A stretch of DNA of 64,000 nucleotides, taken from NCBI GenBank assembly GCA_025964675.1, contig JAOPYI010000146.1, positions 62,001 through 126,000 of the forward strand. Reading direction: 5' to 3'. The number at the start of each line of letters is the position of its first letter. Position 1 is the first letter of the stretch. Positions 1 through 8,483 of this stretch are shown here, in pieces. This DNA is from Sphaerisporangium sp. (GTDB lineage Bacteria > Actinomycetota > Actinomycetes > Streptosporangiales > Streptosporangiaceae). A model generated the notes under the pieces. It made no database searches and was not told where the DNA came from. It saw only the letters and a program-made list of their open reading frames with translations. The position numbers were made by a program, and so were the translations under genes.

Positions 1-512
1 ACCCCGTGGATCTGGACGCGGAACGGCTCGGCCCGCACCCGCCGCATCCCCCGGCTGAGCGCGCGGTAGCGGGTCTCGTCGCTGATGGCGTCGCGCGTGA
101 AGTCGAACTCGGACAGCGTGGGCAGGATGCCGATGGGCACCACCCGGCCGCCCTCGGTGCGCGCCGCCTCGTCGACCGCCAGCATCATCTCGTGCGCCTC
201 GGAGGCGAGGGCCGTGAAAGGCCGGCCGGCCAGCGGCAGCGGGGTCAGGTTGATCTCCAGGTTGAAGCTGCCGAGCTCCAGGACCACCCGGTCGTCGCCC
301 GCGGCTTCGCGGACGGCCTTGTTGCGGCGAAGCGGGCGGCCGTCCTCGTCGATCAGGAAGAGCTCCAGCTCGGCGCCGACGGTCGCGGGCCCCGCGCCGA
401 ACCCCGGCCGGCCGAGCAGCTGGCGCAGAGCGACGAGGGAGTCCTTCAGGCGCTCGCCGAAGCGCCCGTACTCCGCCTCGGAGAACCGCTCCTTGGCTAC
501 TTGCTGTCCCAT
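1..512 (-). CDS. Glutamate-cysteine ligase (GCS2) family protein, N-terminal part
   Basis: The first 170 residues of a gene that runs off the left edge. The protein begins MGQQVAKERFSEAEYGRFGE and contains the segment GAELELFLIDEDGRPLRRN, the acidic ATP/metal-binding signature of the GCS2 carboxylate-amine ligase family, followed by LELGSFNLEINLTPLPLAG, another conserved block. The family joins an amino acid to the gamma-carboxyl of glutamate using ATP; the exact substrates cannot be told from this fragment. The ATG at 512 has a GGGGG stretch upstream as ribosome site. It follows the oxidoreductase gene on the same strand after 67 bp, so co-transcription is possible. Confidence 0.72.
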   Translation of the reverse strand, partial: MGQQVAKERFSEAEYGRFGERLKDSLVALRQLLGRPGFGAGPATVGAELELFLIDEDGRPLRRNKAVREAAGDDRVVLELGSFNLEINLTPLPLAGRPFTALASEAHEMMLAVDEAARTEGGRVVPIGILPTLSEFDFTRDAISDETRYRALSRGMRRVRAEPFRVQIHG

Positions 513-579
513 CGTGTCGTCCCCCACAGGTGCTGGTCTTCCGGCTTCCCCTCCCTGTCCCCCTGGCCCCGTTTCATAC

Positions 580-3500
580 CTACGGCCTGGCCTGGCGCAC
601 CACCTCGTCCTTGGGCCCGTGCGGGTCGCGGAGCTCGGCGAGCCGCCGGTGGTAGCCGTCCACGCTGTCGAGCTTCACCTGCTCGTACCCCCTGACGAGG
701 TCGGGAAGCCCGGCGAACTCCACCGCCCGCGCGTGCGTGGCGGCGGTGAGCCCGGCGACGCACTCGTCGATCACGGCGACGTACTCGTCGACCAGTTCTC
801 TCTCGACTCTACGGACCCGGGCGCGGCCGAACGGATCCAAGGGGGTGCCCCGGAGGCGCCGCATGGCGTAGAGGAGAAGGAAGACCGGGCGGAACCACGG
901 CCCCAGCGAGATCTTGCGGCGCATGCCGAGCGCCCGCAGCACCGGCGGGTGCAGGCGCCAGCGCACCTTCGCTCCGGCGCCGAAGCGCTCGTCGATGCCG
1001 GTGAGGACCGCCGGGTCCAGGCAGAGCCTGGCGACCTCGTACTCGTCCTTGTACGCCATCAGCTTGTACAGGTGGCGCGCGACGGCCTCGGCCAGCGCGG
1101 TCTCGCCCGTCACCCCCGCCTCGGCCTCCCGGACCCGTTCCACGATCCCGGCGTACCGCGCGGCGTAGCGAATGTCCTGGTAGGCGGCCAGCTCCGGCAC
1201 CCGTACGGCGACGAGATGCTCCAGCTCGCTCCCCGGCTCCGCCTTGATCATGTCGATGAGCGACCGGGTCCCGTCCTGCGGCTGCTGTCGCGTCCCAACG
1301 TGGCCAGGACCGGCGACGGCCCGAGCCTGTGAACCGGCGCCCGGCCCCTCCGGGGTGTGGGCGGCGTACCTGCCGAGCCGGAACGCCCGCATGTTCGCCG
1401 TCACCGCGACACCGTTGAGCTCGATCGCGCGCTCCAGCGACGCGGCGGACATGGGCAGCGCCCCCATCTGGTACGCGGCGCCGAGGAGGAGCAGGTTGGC
1501 GTACTGGTCGTCGCCGAGCAGCCGCCCGGCCAGCTCCTGCGCGTCGAGCACCACAGACCCGTCGCTCCGGGACTCCGACAGCACCCGCGTCACCACGCCC
1601 CCCGCCTCGGGGAACGCGAGACCAGGATCGGCGACCATGCGCCCGGTGGGGACCTCGGCCGTGGACAGCACCGTGATGGTCCGCTCGGGCGAGGCCACCG
1701 CGAGGTTCGCGGCGTCGGCCGCCACCAGCAGGTCGGCGCCGAGGTACAGGTCGCAGCCACGCTCAGCGATCTTGTTGGACACCTCGGCAGGCTCAGCGGT
1801 GATCTTGACGTCGGAGACGACCGCTCCGCCCTTCTGCGCGAGGCCCGTCTGGTCGAGGCCCCTGACATGCTTGCCGTCCAGCATCGCGGCGACCCCCACG
1901 ATCTGCGCCAGCGTGACCACGCCCGTGCCGCCGACCCCGGTGATCCGCATGGCGAACCGGTCGGCCGGGACCCTCAGCACGGGCTCGGGCAGCTCGTCCC
2001 GCTCCCAGCGCTCCGGATCCGGCGCGCTGACCTCGGAACGGCCGGAGCCGGCCGTGCCCTTCGCACGTGCCGCGGGGGTGACCGTGAGGAACGACGGGCA
2101 GTCGCCGTCGAGGCAGGAGTAGTCGACGTTGCAGCTCGCCTGGTGGATGCGGGTCTTGCGGCCGAACTCGGTGTCCACAGGCTGCACCGACAGGCAGTTG
2201 GACTTCGCCCCGCAGTCGCCGCAGCCCTCGCAGACCCGCTCGTTGACGACCACCCGCGTGGCGGGGGCCACCGCCTGCCCGCGCCGCCGCTTGCGCCGCT
2301 TCTCCGCCGCGCACTCCTGGTCGTGCACCAGAACGGTCACCCCGTCGACGGCGGCCAGCGTTTCCTGCGCCTCGAGCAGCAGATCGCGGTGCCAGACCTC
2401 TGCCTCCCGCGCGAGCCGCACGCCCCGGTAGCGGGCCGGGTCGTCCGTGGTGACGATGATCTTCCTTACGCCTTCAGCGGCGAGCAGCCGGGTGATCTCC
2501 GGCACGGGCATCCCCCCGACGGCGCGCTGGCCGCCGGTCATGGCCACGGCCGAGTTGTAGAGCAGCTTGAAGGTGATGCGGCTCCCCGCCGCCACCGCCG
2601 CCCGTACGGCGAGGCTCCCCGAGTGCAGGAAGGTGCCGTCGCCGATGTTCTGCACGAGGTGGTCGCGGTCGAGGAAGGGCGCCATGCCGATCCACTGCGC
2701 GCCCTCGCCGCCCATCTGGGTGATCCCGCTGACCTCGCCGGCCTGGGACTCCGCCATGTAGACGACCATGGTGTGGCAGCCGATCCCCGCGCCCACCAGC
2801 GTGCCCTCGGGCACCTTGGTGGAACGGTTGTGCGGGCACCCGGAGCAGAAGTAGGGCGTGCGCGCCATGAGCGGGATGACTTCCCTGCTGGTGCGCCGGG
2901 GCGGCTCCGCGCCGAGGCGCCGGGCCAGCCGTCGCGCGATCAGGTCGGGCCCCAGCTCCCCGCCCGTGGGGAACAGCGTGCGGCCGTTCTCGTCCGACTT
3001 GCCGAGCACGGCCGGGCGCTCCCGCACCGCGTACAGCAGGTCCTTGATCTGCTGCTCGACGAACGGGCGCTTCTCCTCCACGACCACGATCTCGCGCAGG
3101 CCCTCGGCGAACTCCCTGATCGTCCGGCCGTCGAGGGGCCAGGGCATGCCGAGGCGCAGCAGGCGGATCCCCCTGCGGGCCAGCTCGTCGTCCCCGAGGC
3201 CGAGGATGGCGAGGGCCTGCCGCAGGTCGAGGTAGGTCTTCCCCGCGGCGACCAGCCCGATCACGTCACCCGGCCGTCCCGCCGTCACACGGTTGAGCCG
3301 GTTCTCGTGACCGTAGGCGCGGGCGATCTCGAGCCGGGCGTCGTACGCGGAGCGCTCCAGCTCCAGCGGCACCGGGGCGAGCATGCGGGCGGTCGGCACG
3401 TGGCGGTACGGCCGGCCGTCGAACTCGACCTCGGGCAGGACCGGTTCCGGCCTCACGGCGGGCAGGTCCACGGTCGCCGACCCGTCGGCCACGTTGGTGA

Positions 3501-4095
3501 CGACCTTCATCGCGGTCCATAGGCCGCTGTGCCGGGACATGGCGAACCCGTGCAGCCCCAGCTCGAGGATGTCGGCCGGGTCCGCCGGGTAGAGGATCGG
3601 CAGCAGGAGGTCGGCAAGCGCCGCCTCGGACGCCGAGGCCACGGTCGACGACTTCGACACCGGGTCGTCGCCGACGAGCGCCAGCACTCCGCCGCTGCGG
3701 TGGGTGCCCGCCAGGTTGGCGTGCCGGATGGCGTCCGTCGCCCGGTCGAGCCCAGGGGCCTTGCCGTACCAGATGCCGAAGACCCCGTCATGGCGGAACC
3801 CGTCGAGGGTGGCGGCGATCTGCGTGCCGCCGACCGAGGTCGCGGCCAGCTCCTCGTTGAGACCCGGCTGATGGATCACCTTGTGCTCGTCCAGAAGCGC
3901 GCGGGTGCGGCCCAGCTCAAGGTCGTAGCCGCCCAGCGGGGAGCCCTGATAGCCGGAGACGAACCCGGCGGTGTCCAGCCCCGCCCGGCGGTCGCGGCGC
4001 CGCTGGTCGAGCGGCAGCCGTACCAGGGCCTGGATGCCGGTCAGGTGGACACGGCCATCCTCACGGCCGTACCGGTCCTCGAGCCGGAAATCCAC
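580..4095 (-). CDS. Indolepyruvate ferredoxin oxidoreductase family protein (fused alpha/beta/gamma)
   Basis: A 1171-residue single-chain 2-oxoacid:ferredoxin oxidoreductase of the aerobic fused type, which oxidatively decarboxylates aryl- or branched 2-oxoacids to acyl-CoA with thiamine diphosphate. The N-terminal part (GYQGSPLGGYD near residue 28) is the pyruvate:ferredoxin pyrimidine-binding domain; the TPP/Fe-S part has CSGCPHN near 415 and GIGCHTM. A Cys-rich ferredoxin-like segment with CEGCGDCGAKSNC lies near 620, then the gamma domain GVGGTGVVTLAQ near 717, then a C-terminal DUF6537-like region. I chose the GTG at 4095 because GAGGAGG lies 5 bases upstream; a longer in-frame reading to 4302 has no ribosome site and no conserved residues. 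Length is normal for actinobacterial members. Confidence 0.9.
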   Translation of the reverse strand: MDFRLEDRYGREDGRVHLTGIQALVRLPLDQRRRDRRAGLDTAGFVSGYQGSPLGGYDLELGRTRALLDEHKVIHQPGLNEELAATSVGGTQIAATLDGFRHDGVFGIWYGKAPGLDRATDAIRHANLAGTHRSGGVLALVGDDPVSKSSTVASASEAALADLLLPILYPADPADILELGLHGFAMSRHSGLWTAMKVVTNVADGSATVDLPAVRPEPVLPEVEFDGRPYRHVPTARMLAPVPLELERSAYDARLEIARAYGHENRLNRVTAGRPGDVIGLVAAGKTYLDLRQALAILGLGDDELARRGIRLLRLGMPWPLDGRTIREFAEGLREIVVVEEKRPFVEQQIKDLLYAVRERPAVLGKSDENGRTLFPTGGELGPDLIARRLARRLGAEPPRRTSREVIPLMARTPYFCSGCPHNRSTKVPEGTLVGAGIGCHTMVVYMAESQAGEVSGITQMGGEGAQWIGMAPFLDRDHLVQNIGDGTFLHSGSLAVRAAVAAGSRITFKLLYNSAVAMTGGQRAVGGMPVPEITRLLAAEGVRKIIVTTDDPARYRGVRLAREAEVWHRDLLLEAQETLAAVDGVTVLVHDQECAAEKRRKRRRGQAVAPATRVVVNERVCEGCGDCGAKSNCLSVQPVDTEFGRKTRIHQASCNVDYSCLDGDCPSFLTVTPAARAKGTAGSGRSEVSAPDPERWERDELPEPVLRVPADRFAMRITGVGGTGVVTLAQIVGVAAMLDGKHVRGLDQTGLAQKGGAVVSDVKITAEPAEVSNKIAERGCDLYLGADLLVAADAANLAVASPERTITVLSTAEVPTGRMVADPGLAFPEAGGVVTRVLSESRSDGSVVLDAQELAGRLLGDDQYANLLLLGAAYQMGALPMSAASLERAIELNGVAVTANMRAFRLGRYAAHTPEGPGAGSQARAVAGPGHVGTRQQPQDGTRSLIDMIKAEPGSELEHLVAVRVPELAAYQDIRYAARYAGIVERVREAEAGVTGETALAEAVARHLYKLMAYKDEYEVARLCLDPAVLTGIDERFGAGAKVRWRLHPPVLRALGMRRKISLGPWFRPVFLLLYAMRRLRGTPLDPFGRARVRRVERELVDEYVAVIDECVAGLTAATHARAVEFAGLPDLVRGYEQVKLDSVDGYHRRLAELRDPHGPKDEVVRQARP

Positions 4096-4301
4096 GTGCG
4101 CCTCCTCGAATCGGCTACACCACACCATCCTCCTGATCGGCCCGAAGGCGAATCGGATGATCGACAGAAAGGTACGTGGTTCTTGGAGTCGAAGACCTCT
4201 TGACAGGCCAGGAAAGCGACAAACGCGAACGTTTTCTTGGCACCTGTCCGGTTCGAGGGGAGGCGCCCCCATCAGGGACGGGGACGACGGCTCCGAAACC
4301 A

Positions 4302-4330
4302 TTGACTCCGCCCGGCCGAGTCGGTATGTC
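4302..4330 (+). promoter_or_regulatory. Possible promoter for the TIM-barrel gene
   Basis: TTGACT (4302-4307), a 17-bp spacer and TATGTC (4325-4330) lie 50 bases before the ATG at 4380. The -35 element is good and the -10 element is poor. The 284-bp divergent region 4096-4379 otherwise shows no gene. Confidence 0.3.
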
Positions 4331-4379
4331 TGGACAACGCCATTTGTTGGGTGAGGGCCCTCCTGGGGAGGCGGTGGAA

Positions 4380-5501
4380 ATGCGCGTGCTCGTGCACGCC
4401 TACCCGTGGGATGTGATCGGTGATCCCCTGTTCACCGGACGGGTACAGGCGCTCGGCTGCCACGGGGTCAACCTCGCCGCGAGCTACCACACGGTCAGGG
4501 CCCCGACCCCCTGGCACCCCGAGCGGGCGTATCTCGACGCCCGGCACGCCGCTCTGTACCGCCCCGTCCGCGAGGACGCCTGGGCCGGCAGGCCCCTCGT
4601 GCCAGCCGAGGCCGGCTGGATGGACGAGCCCGACTCCTTCGGCACCGCCACGCGGGTCCTCACCGACGCCGGGGTTCCGGTGACGGCCTGGATCGTGCTG
4701 ACGCACAACTCCCGCCTCGGCGAGGCCAACCCCGGCGTCAGCGTGGTCAACTGCTTCGGCGAGCCCTACCCCTGGGCTCTGTGCCCCTCGCACGCCGAGG
4801 TCCGCGACTACGCCGCGACGCTGGCCGCCGAGGCCGTACGCGGCCTCCCGCTGGCCGGGGTGCTCCTGGAGGCCTGCGGGCAGCTCGGGGCCGACCACGG
4901 CGGCCACCACGACAAGACCGACGGAGCCTACGACGCGCGGGCGCGGCGCATGCTCTCGGTGTGCTGCTGCCAGGCCTGCCAGGCGAGCTGGGCCGCGAGC
5001 GGTGTCGACCCGGAGCGTACGGTGCGCGACCTGCGTGCGGCCGTGCGGTCCCGCGAGCACGAGCTCGACCCCGCCATCGCCGCCACGCTCCTCGCCGTAC
5101 GCCACGAGGCGACCGACGAGCTGCGCCACCAGGTCATCGACGCGCTGCCAGGGCTGCGGGTCAGCCTGCACGCCGGCCCCGACCCCTGGGCCACCGGCGC
5201 CAACCCCGGGCTCGGCCCGCACACCGGCAAAGGCGTGGACGCCGTCGTCGTGCAGTGCTGGCCGACCGGGCAGGAGTCCGCCGACCGGGTGCGGCTCGCG
5301 CGCCACATGCTCCCCGACCCGGTGGCGCTCGGGGCCTACGTGACCGTGCTTCCCCCGGTACGGCCGGAAGAGACGACCGCGCACGTACGGCGTCTGGTCG
5401 AGGCCGGGGCGCAGGAGATCCACCTGTACCACGCTGGTCTGGCCGGGCCTTCCCGCCACGGCCTCCTCGCCGACGCCACCCGAACCGCCATGACCCCCTG
5501 A
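4380..5501 (+). CDS. Uncharacterised TIM-barrel-like protein
   Basis: A 373-residue soluble protein with no signal peptide that I cannot assign to a named family. It begins MRVLVHAYPWDVIGDPLF, and alternating strands (GVNLAAS, PVTAWIVLTHNS, LAGVLLEACGQ, GAYVTVLPP, EIHLYHAGL) suggest a beta/alpha barrel such as glycoside-hydrolase-like or sugar-isomerase-like proteins have. A central cysteine cluster, SVCCCQACQASW near residue 190, is notable and could bind a metal. The start at ATG 4380 is preceded by GGGGAGG and GGTGG. It lies 126 bp upstream of the IlvD/Edd dehydratase on the same strand, so a role in sugar-acid breakdown is a reasonable guess from context only. Confidence 0.6.
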   Translation: MRVLVHAYPWDVIGDPLFTGRVQALGCHGVNLAASYHTVRAPTPWHPERAYLDARHAALYRPVREDAWAGRPLVPAEAGWMDEPDSFGTATRVLTDAGVPVTAWIVLTHNSRLGEANPGVSVVNCFGEPYPWALCPSHAEVRDYAATLAAEAVRGLPLAGVLLEACGQLGADHGGHHDKTDGAYDARARRMLSVCCCQACQASWAASGVDPERTVRDLRAAVRSREHELDPAIAATLLAVRHEATDELRHQVIDALPGLRVSLHAGPDPWATGANPGLGPHTGKGVDAVVVQCWPTGQESADRVRLARHMLPDPVALGAYVTVLPPVRPEETTAHVRRLVEAGAQEIHLYHAGLAGPSRHGLLADATRTAMTP

Positions 5502-5600
5502 CCCCGCGACAACCCGTTACTTGGAGTCGTCTGCTGCTCTCCGAGCACCTTGCCGGACGCCTGAGCGTCACCCTCCAGAGGGCTGATGATGCCGATCTCG

Positions 5601-5610
5601 TGATATATCA
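5601..5610. promoter_or_regulatory. Palindromic operator TGATATATCA upstream of the dehydratase
   Basis: A perfect 10-bp palindrome, TGATATATCA, sits inside a wider inverted repeat (CTCGT...ACGAG, 5597-5619) just before the GAGGAGG ribosome site of the dehydratase. Nearly the same element (TGATATACCA on the minus strand) precedes the convergent RraA unit. The shape resembles TGGTATACCA-like sites of FCD-type GntR regulators; no such regulator is encoded in the window. Confidence 0.5.
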
Positions 5611-5627
5611 GGATACGAGGAGGCCTT

Positions 5628-7352
5628 GTGCAGCGTCTGACCCCTGAGCAGTTGAGAAGCCACCGGTGGTACGGCACCGAGAGTCTCCGGTCGTTCAGCC
5701 ATCGTGCGCGGACCCGCCAGCTCGGCCTGTCCGCCGAGGAGCACATGGGCCGTCCCGTCATCGGCATCCTGAACACCTGGAGCGAGCTCAACCCCTGCCA
5801 CATCCACCTGCGCGAGCGCGCGCAGGACGTCAAGCGCGGTGTCTGGCAGGCGGGCGGGTATCCAGTGGAGCTGCCGGTGATGTCACTCTCCGAGACCTTC
5901 CAGAAGCCGACGACCATGCTCTACCGCAACCTGCTGGCCATGGAGACCGAGGAGATCCTGCGGTCCTACCCCGTGGACGCGGCGGTGCTCATGGGAGGGT
6001 GTGACAAGACCACCCCCGCCCTCCTCATGGGCGCCATCAGCATGGACCTTCCGGCGATCTTCCTACCGGCGGGTCCGATGATCCCCGGCAACTGGCGCGG
6101 CGAGGTCCTCGGGAGCGGCAGCGACATGTGGCGCTACTGGGCCGACAAGCAGGCGGGCCTCGTCGACGACGCCGTGATGAGCGGGGTGGAGGAGGGCATC
6201 GCCCGCTCCCCCGGCCACTGCATGACGATGGGCACCGCCTCCACCATGACCTCGGTCGCCGAGGTGCTCGGCATGACGCTGCCCGGCGCCGCCTCCATCC
6301 CCGCGGTGGCCTCCGCCCACAACAGGATGGCCGCCGCGACCGGCAGGCGCGCCGTCGACATGGCGTGGGAGGACCTGCGCCCGTCCGGAATCCTGAACGA
6401 CGACGCCTACGCCGACGCCGTCACGGCCGTACTCGCGCTCGGCGGCTCCACCAACGCCGTCATCCACCTCGTCGCCCTGGCCCGCCGCAGCGGCGTGGAC
6501 CTCACGCTGGACCACTTCGACGAGGCGTCACGGCGCGTGCCCGTACTCGCCGACCTCCGGCCGAGCGGCACGTACGTCATGGAGGACTTCTACCTGGCGG
6601 GTGGCCTGCCAGGCCTGCTCCACCGGATCGCCGACCTGCTCCACCTCGACCGGCCCACCGTGACCGGGCGCAGTCTCGGCGAGGTGCTCGACGGCGCGGG
6701 CGTGTACGACGACAAGGTCATCCGGACGCGCGAGGACCCCGTGTCCGCCGAGGGCGGCCTCGCCGTGCTGCGCGGCAACCTGGCACCGGACGGCGCGGTC
6801 ATCAAACACGTCGCCGCCGACCCCCGGCTACTCAAGCACACCGGGCCGGCCGTGGTGTTCGACGGGCACCGCGACCTGATGCGGCGTATCAACGACGAGA
6901 ACCTTCCGATCACCGCCGACTCGGTGCTGGTGCTACGCGGCGCCGGGCCTCGCGGGGGCCCCGGGATGCCCGAGCACGGCATGCTTCCCATCCCGGACCG
7001 GCTGCTCAAGATGGGGGTGCGCGACATGCTGCGGATCTCCGACGCCCGGATGAGCGGCACGAGCTACGGCGCGTGCGTGCTGCACGTCGCACCGGAGTCC
7101 CACGTCGGCGGGCCGCTCGCCCTCGTACGTGACGGGGACCCGATCACCCTGGACGTCGAGGCACGCCGGCTGTCCCTCGACGTGCCCGAGGACGAGCTGG
7201 CCCGCCGGCGCGCGGTCTGGCAGGCCCCCGAGACGGTGTTCCGGCGCGGGTACGGCACGCTGTACGACGCCCACATCCTCCAGGCGGACGAGGGCTGCGA
7301 CTTCGACTTCCTCACCGGCGCGGGCGGCGCCCCCGAACCCGACACGGAATAG
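5628..7352 (+). CDS. IlvD/Edd family dehydratase (sugar-acid dehydratase type)
   Basis: A 574-residue Fe-S dehydratase of the IlvD/Edd family, which removes water from 2,3-dihydroxy acids. The three cysteines that usually hold the cluster are C57 (in SELNPCH), C125 (in MGGCDKTTPA) and C198 (in SPGHCMTMGTAS). Length and sequence look closer to aldonate dehydratases such as L-arabonate dehydratase than to the amino-acid enzyme IlvD, and the flanking RraA-type aldolase supports sugar-acid catabolism. The GTG start at 5628 has GAGGAGG 5 bases upstream. The substrate cannot be fixed from sequence alone. An operator-like palindrome overlaps the likely promoter. Confidence 0.88.
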   Translation: MQRLTPEQLRSHRWYGTESLRSFSHRARTRQLGLSAEEHMGRPVIGILNTWSELNPCHIHLRERAQDVKRGVWQAGGYPVELPVMSLSETFQKPTTMLYRNLLAMETEEILRSYPVDAAVLMGGCDKTTPALLMGAISMDLPAIFLPAGPMIPGNWRGEVLGSGSDMWRYWADKQAGLVDDAVMSGVEEGIARSPGHCMTMGTASTMTSVAEVLGMTLPGAASIPAVASAHNRMAAATGRRAVDMAWEDLRPSGILNDDAYADAVTAVLALGGSTNAVIHLVALARRSGVDLTLDHFDEASRRVPVLADLRPSGTYVMEDFYLAGGLPGLLHRIADLLHLDRPTVTGRSLGEVLDGAGVYDDKVIRTREDPVSAEGGLAVLRGNLAPDGAVIKHVAADPRLLKHTGPAVVFDGHRDLMRRINDENLPITADSVLVLRGAGPRGGPGMPEHGMLPIPDRLLKMGVRDMLRISDARMSGTSYGACVLHVAPESHVGGPLALVRDGDPITLDVEARRLSLDVPEDELARRRAVWQAPETVFRRGYGTLYDAHILQADEGCDFDFLTGAGGAPEPDTE

Positions 7353-7447
7353 ATCGGCTCAAGCTGTGGCCGATGCGGTACGCGAGGCCCTGATCGGGCT
7401 GGCTCCACCGGGCTTGTCGTGATCAGTCCCAACCGCGGGGTGCCGGC

Positions 7448-8185
7448 TCAGCTGGTGGCCTCGTCTTGGTTCAGTGAGGATCGGTAGCGGCGCAGCGTGT
7501 TCTCGTCCGGAGGGTACGTGCCCCGCAGGGGGGCGCCCGCTTCGACCTCGGCCTGGATGAACTCCTCCAGGCGCTCCTGCTCCAGCGCGTCGCGGGCCAC
7601 CTCCGCCGCGAGATGGCGGGGCACGCAGACGACGCCCTCGGCGTCGGCGACGATGATGTCGCCGGGGTAGACGGGCACCTCGGCGCAGCCGATGGGCACC
7701 TGCAGGTCTACCGCATGGTGGCGCGCGAGGTTGGTGGTCGCGCAGACCCCGGCCGCGAAGGCCGGGAGGTCCAGCTCGGCGAAGAACGGCGAGTCGCGGA
7801 CCGCCCCGTCGGTGACCAGCCCGGCGGCGCCGCGCCGCAGCAGGCGGGTCGCGAGGATGCCGCCGATCGACGCCGCCCGGGTCTGGCCCCGGCAGTCCAT
7901 GACGAGCACCTGCCCCGGGCCGACCGACTCGACCGCGAGCCGCTGGGGATGGTCGTAGTCCCTGAAGACCGACAACACGTCGAGATCCTCACGCGCGGGG
8001 ATGTGACGCAAGGTGAACGCCTCCCCCACCATCCGGGTGCGCGCGTGGTTGAGCGGACGCAGTCCCGCCAGGAATGTGTTGCGCAGCCCGCGGGCGAACA
8101 ACTGCGTGGTGACCGTCGCCGTCGAGACCCGCCGCAGCGCCTCGAACACCTTCTGCCCGACCTCGTGCTCGGCCGGGTCGTTCAT
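7448..8185 (-). CDS. RraA family protein (4-hydroxy-4-methyl-2-oxoglutarate aldolase type)
   Basis: A 245-residue RraA/HMG-aldolase fold protein. The conserved metal and pyruvate-enolate site is visible as IGGILATRLLRRGAAG (from residue 107) followed by VTDGAVRD (R130, D131). Members either cleave 2-oxoacids such as 4-carboxy-4-hydroxy-2-oxoadipate or act as RNase E inhibitors; actinomycetes generally use the metabolic type, and the convergent sugar-acid dehydratase favours an aldol-cleavage role. The ATG overlaps the stop of an 18-codon upstream ORF (ATGA) and has no ribosome site of its own, so translation is probably coupled. The 95-bp tail-to-tail gap to the dehydratase shows no clear terminator. 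Confidence 0.85.
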   Translation of the reverse strand: MNDPAEHEVGQKVFEALRRVSTATVTTQLFARGLRNTFLAGLRPLNHARTRMVGEAFTLRHIPAREDLDVLSVFRDYDHPQRLAVESVGPGQVLVMDCRGQTRAASIGGILATRLLRRGAAGLVTDGAVRDSPFFAELDLPAFAAGVCATTNLARHHAVDLQVPIGCAEVPVYPGDIIVADAEGVVCVPRHLAAEVARDALEQERLEEFIQAEVEAGAPLRGTYPPDENTLRRYRSSLNQDEATS

Positions 8186-8238
8186 CCGGCACCGTGCGCA
8201 ATGACGCCACCGAGCGCCTGCCTGACGTCCTCCAGCAT
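8182..8238 (-). CDS. 18-residue leader or coupling ORF upstream of RraA
   Basis: A tiny ORF (MLEDVRQALGGVIAHGAG) with ATG at 8238, an AGGGGAG ribosome site 6 bases upstream, and a TGA that overlaps the RraA ATG. Since RraA lacks its own Shine-Dalgarno sequence, this ORF probably carries ribosomes into it. It could also be the shortened remnant of a longer gene. It has no recognisable domain. Confidence 0.5.
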   Translation of the reverse strand: MLEDVRQALGGVIAHGAG

Positions 8239-8263
8239 CGAGATCTCCCCTTCATCGGTGACT

Positions 8264-8284
8264 GTTGATGTCTGGTATATCAAC
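8264..8284. promoter_or_regulatory. Operator upstream of the leader/RraA unit
   Basis: An inverted repeat GTTGAT-N9-ATCAAC with TGGTATATCA at 8273-8282. Read on the minus strand this is TGATATACCA, which matches 9 of 10 bases of the palindrome before the dehydratase, implying one regulator for both units. Confidence 0.5.
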
Positions 8285-8483
8285 ACACCAGTCATTTCCG
8301 TGTGCCCATAGAAACGGGCATCCGACGGCCACGCGGTCGCGGTACTGGGCGGGTATCCCTCAACGGTCTCCATGCCGGACGGACTGCCGGCCGCGTTCGT
8401 CCGCGCTCGAATCGGTTTGAACCGGGTCCGGGACTGCCGCGTACCTCCGTCCGTACGCACATGCAGACGACATAGGAGGCCTG

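Noticed and set aside
1357-3522. 721-codon open frame on the plus strand inside the oxidoreductase gene
   Set aside because: It is antisense to a well-conserved 1171-residue enzyme, and its Arg/His/Gly-rich translation has no recognisable motif. Long antisense frames are expected at this GC content.
4249-4262. GGTTCGAGGGG, similar to a tRNA T-arm
   Set aside because: No matching acceptor stem or anticodon arm is found around it.
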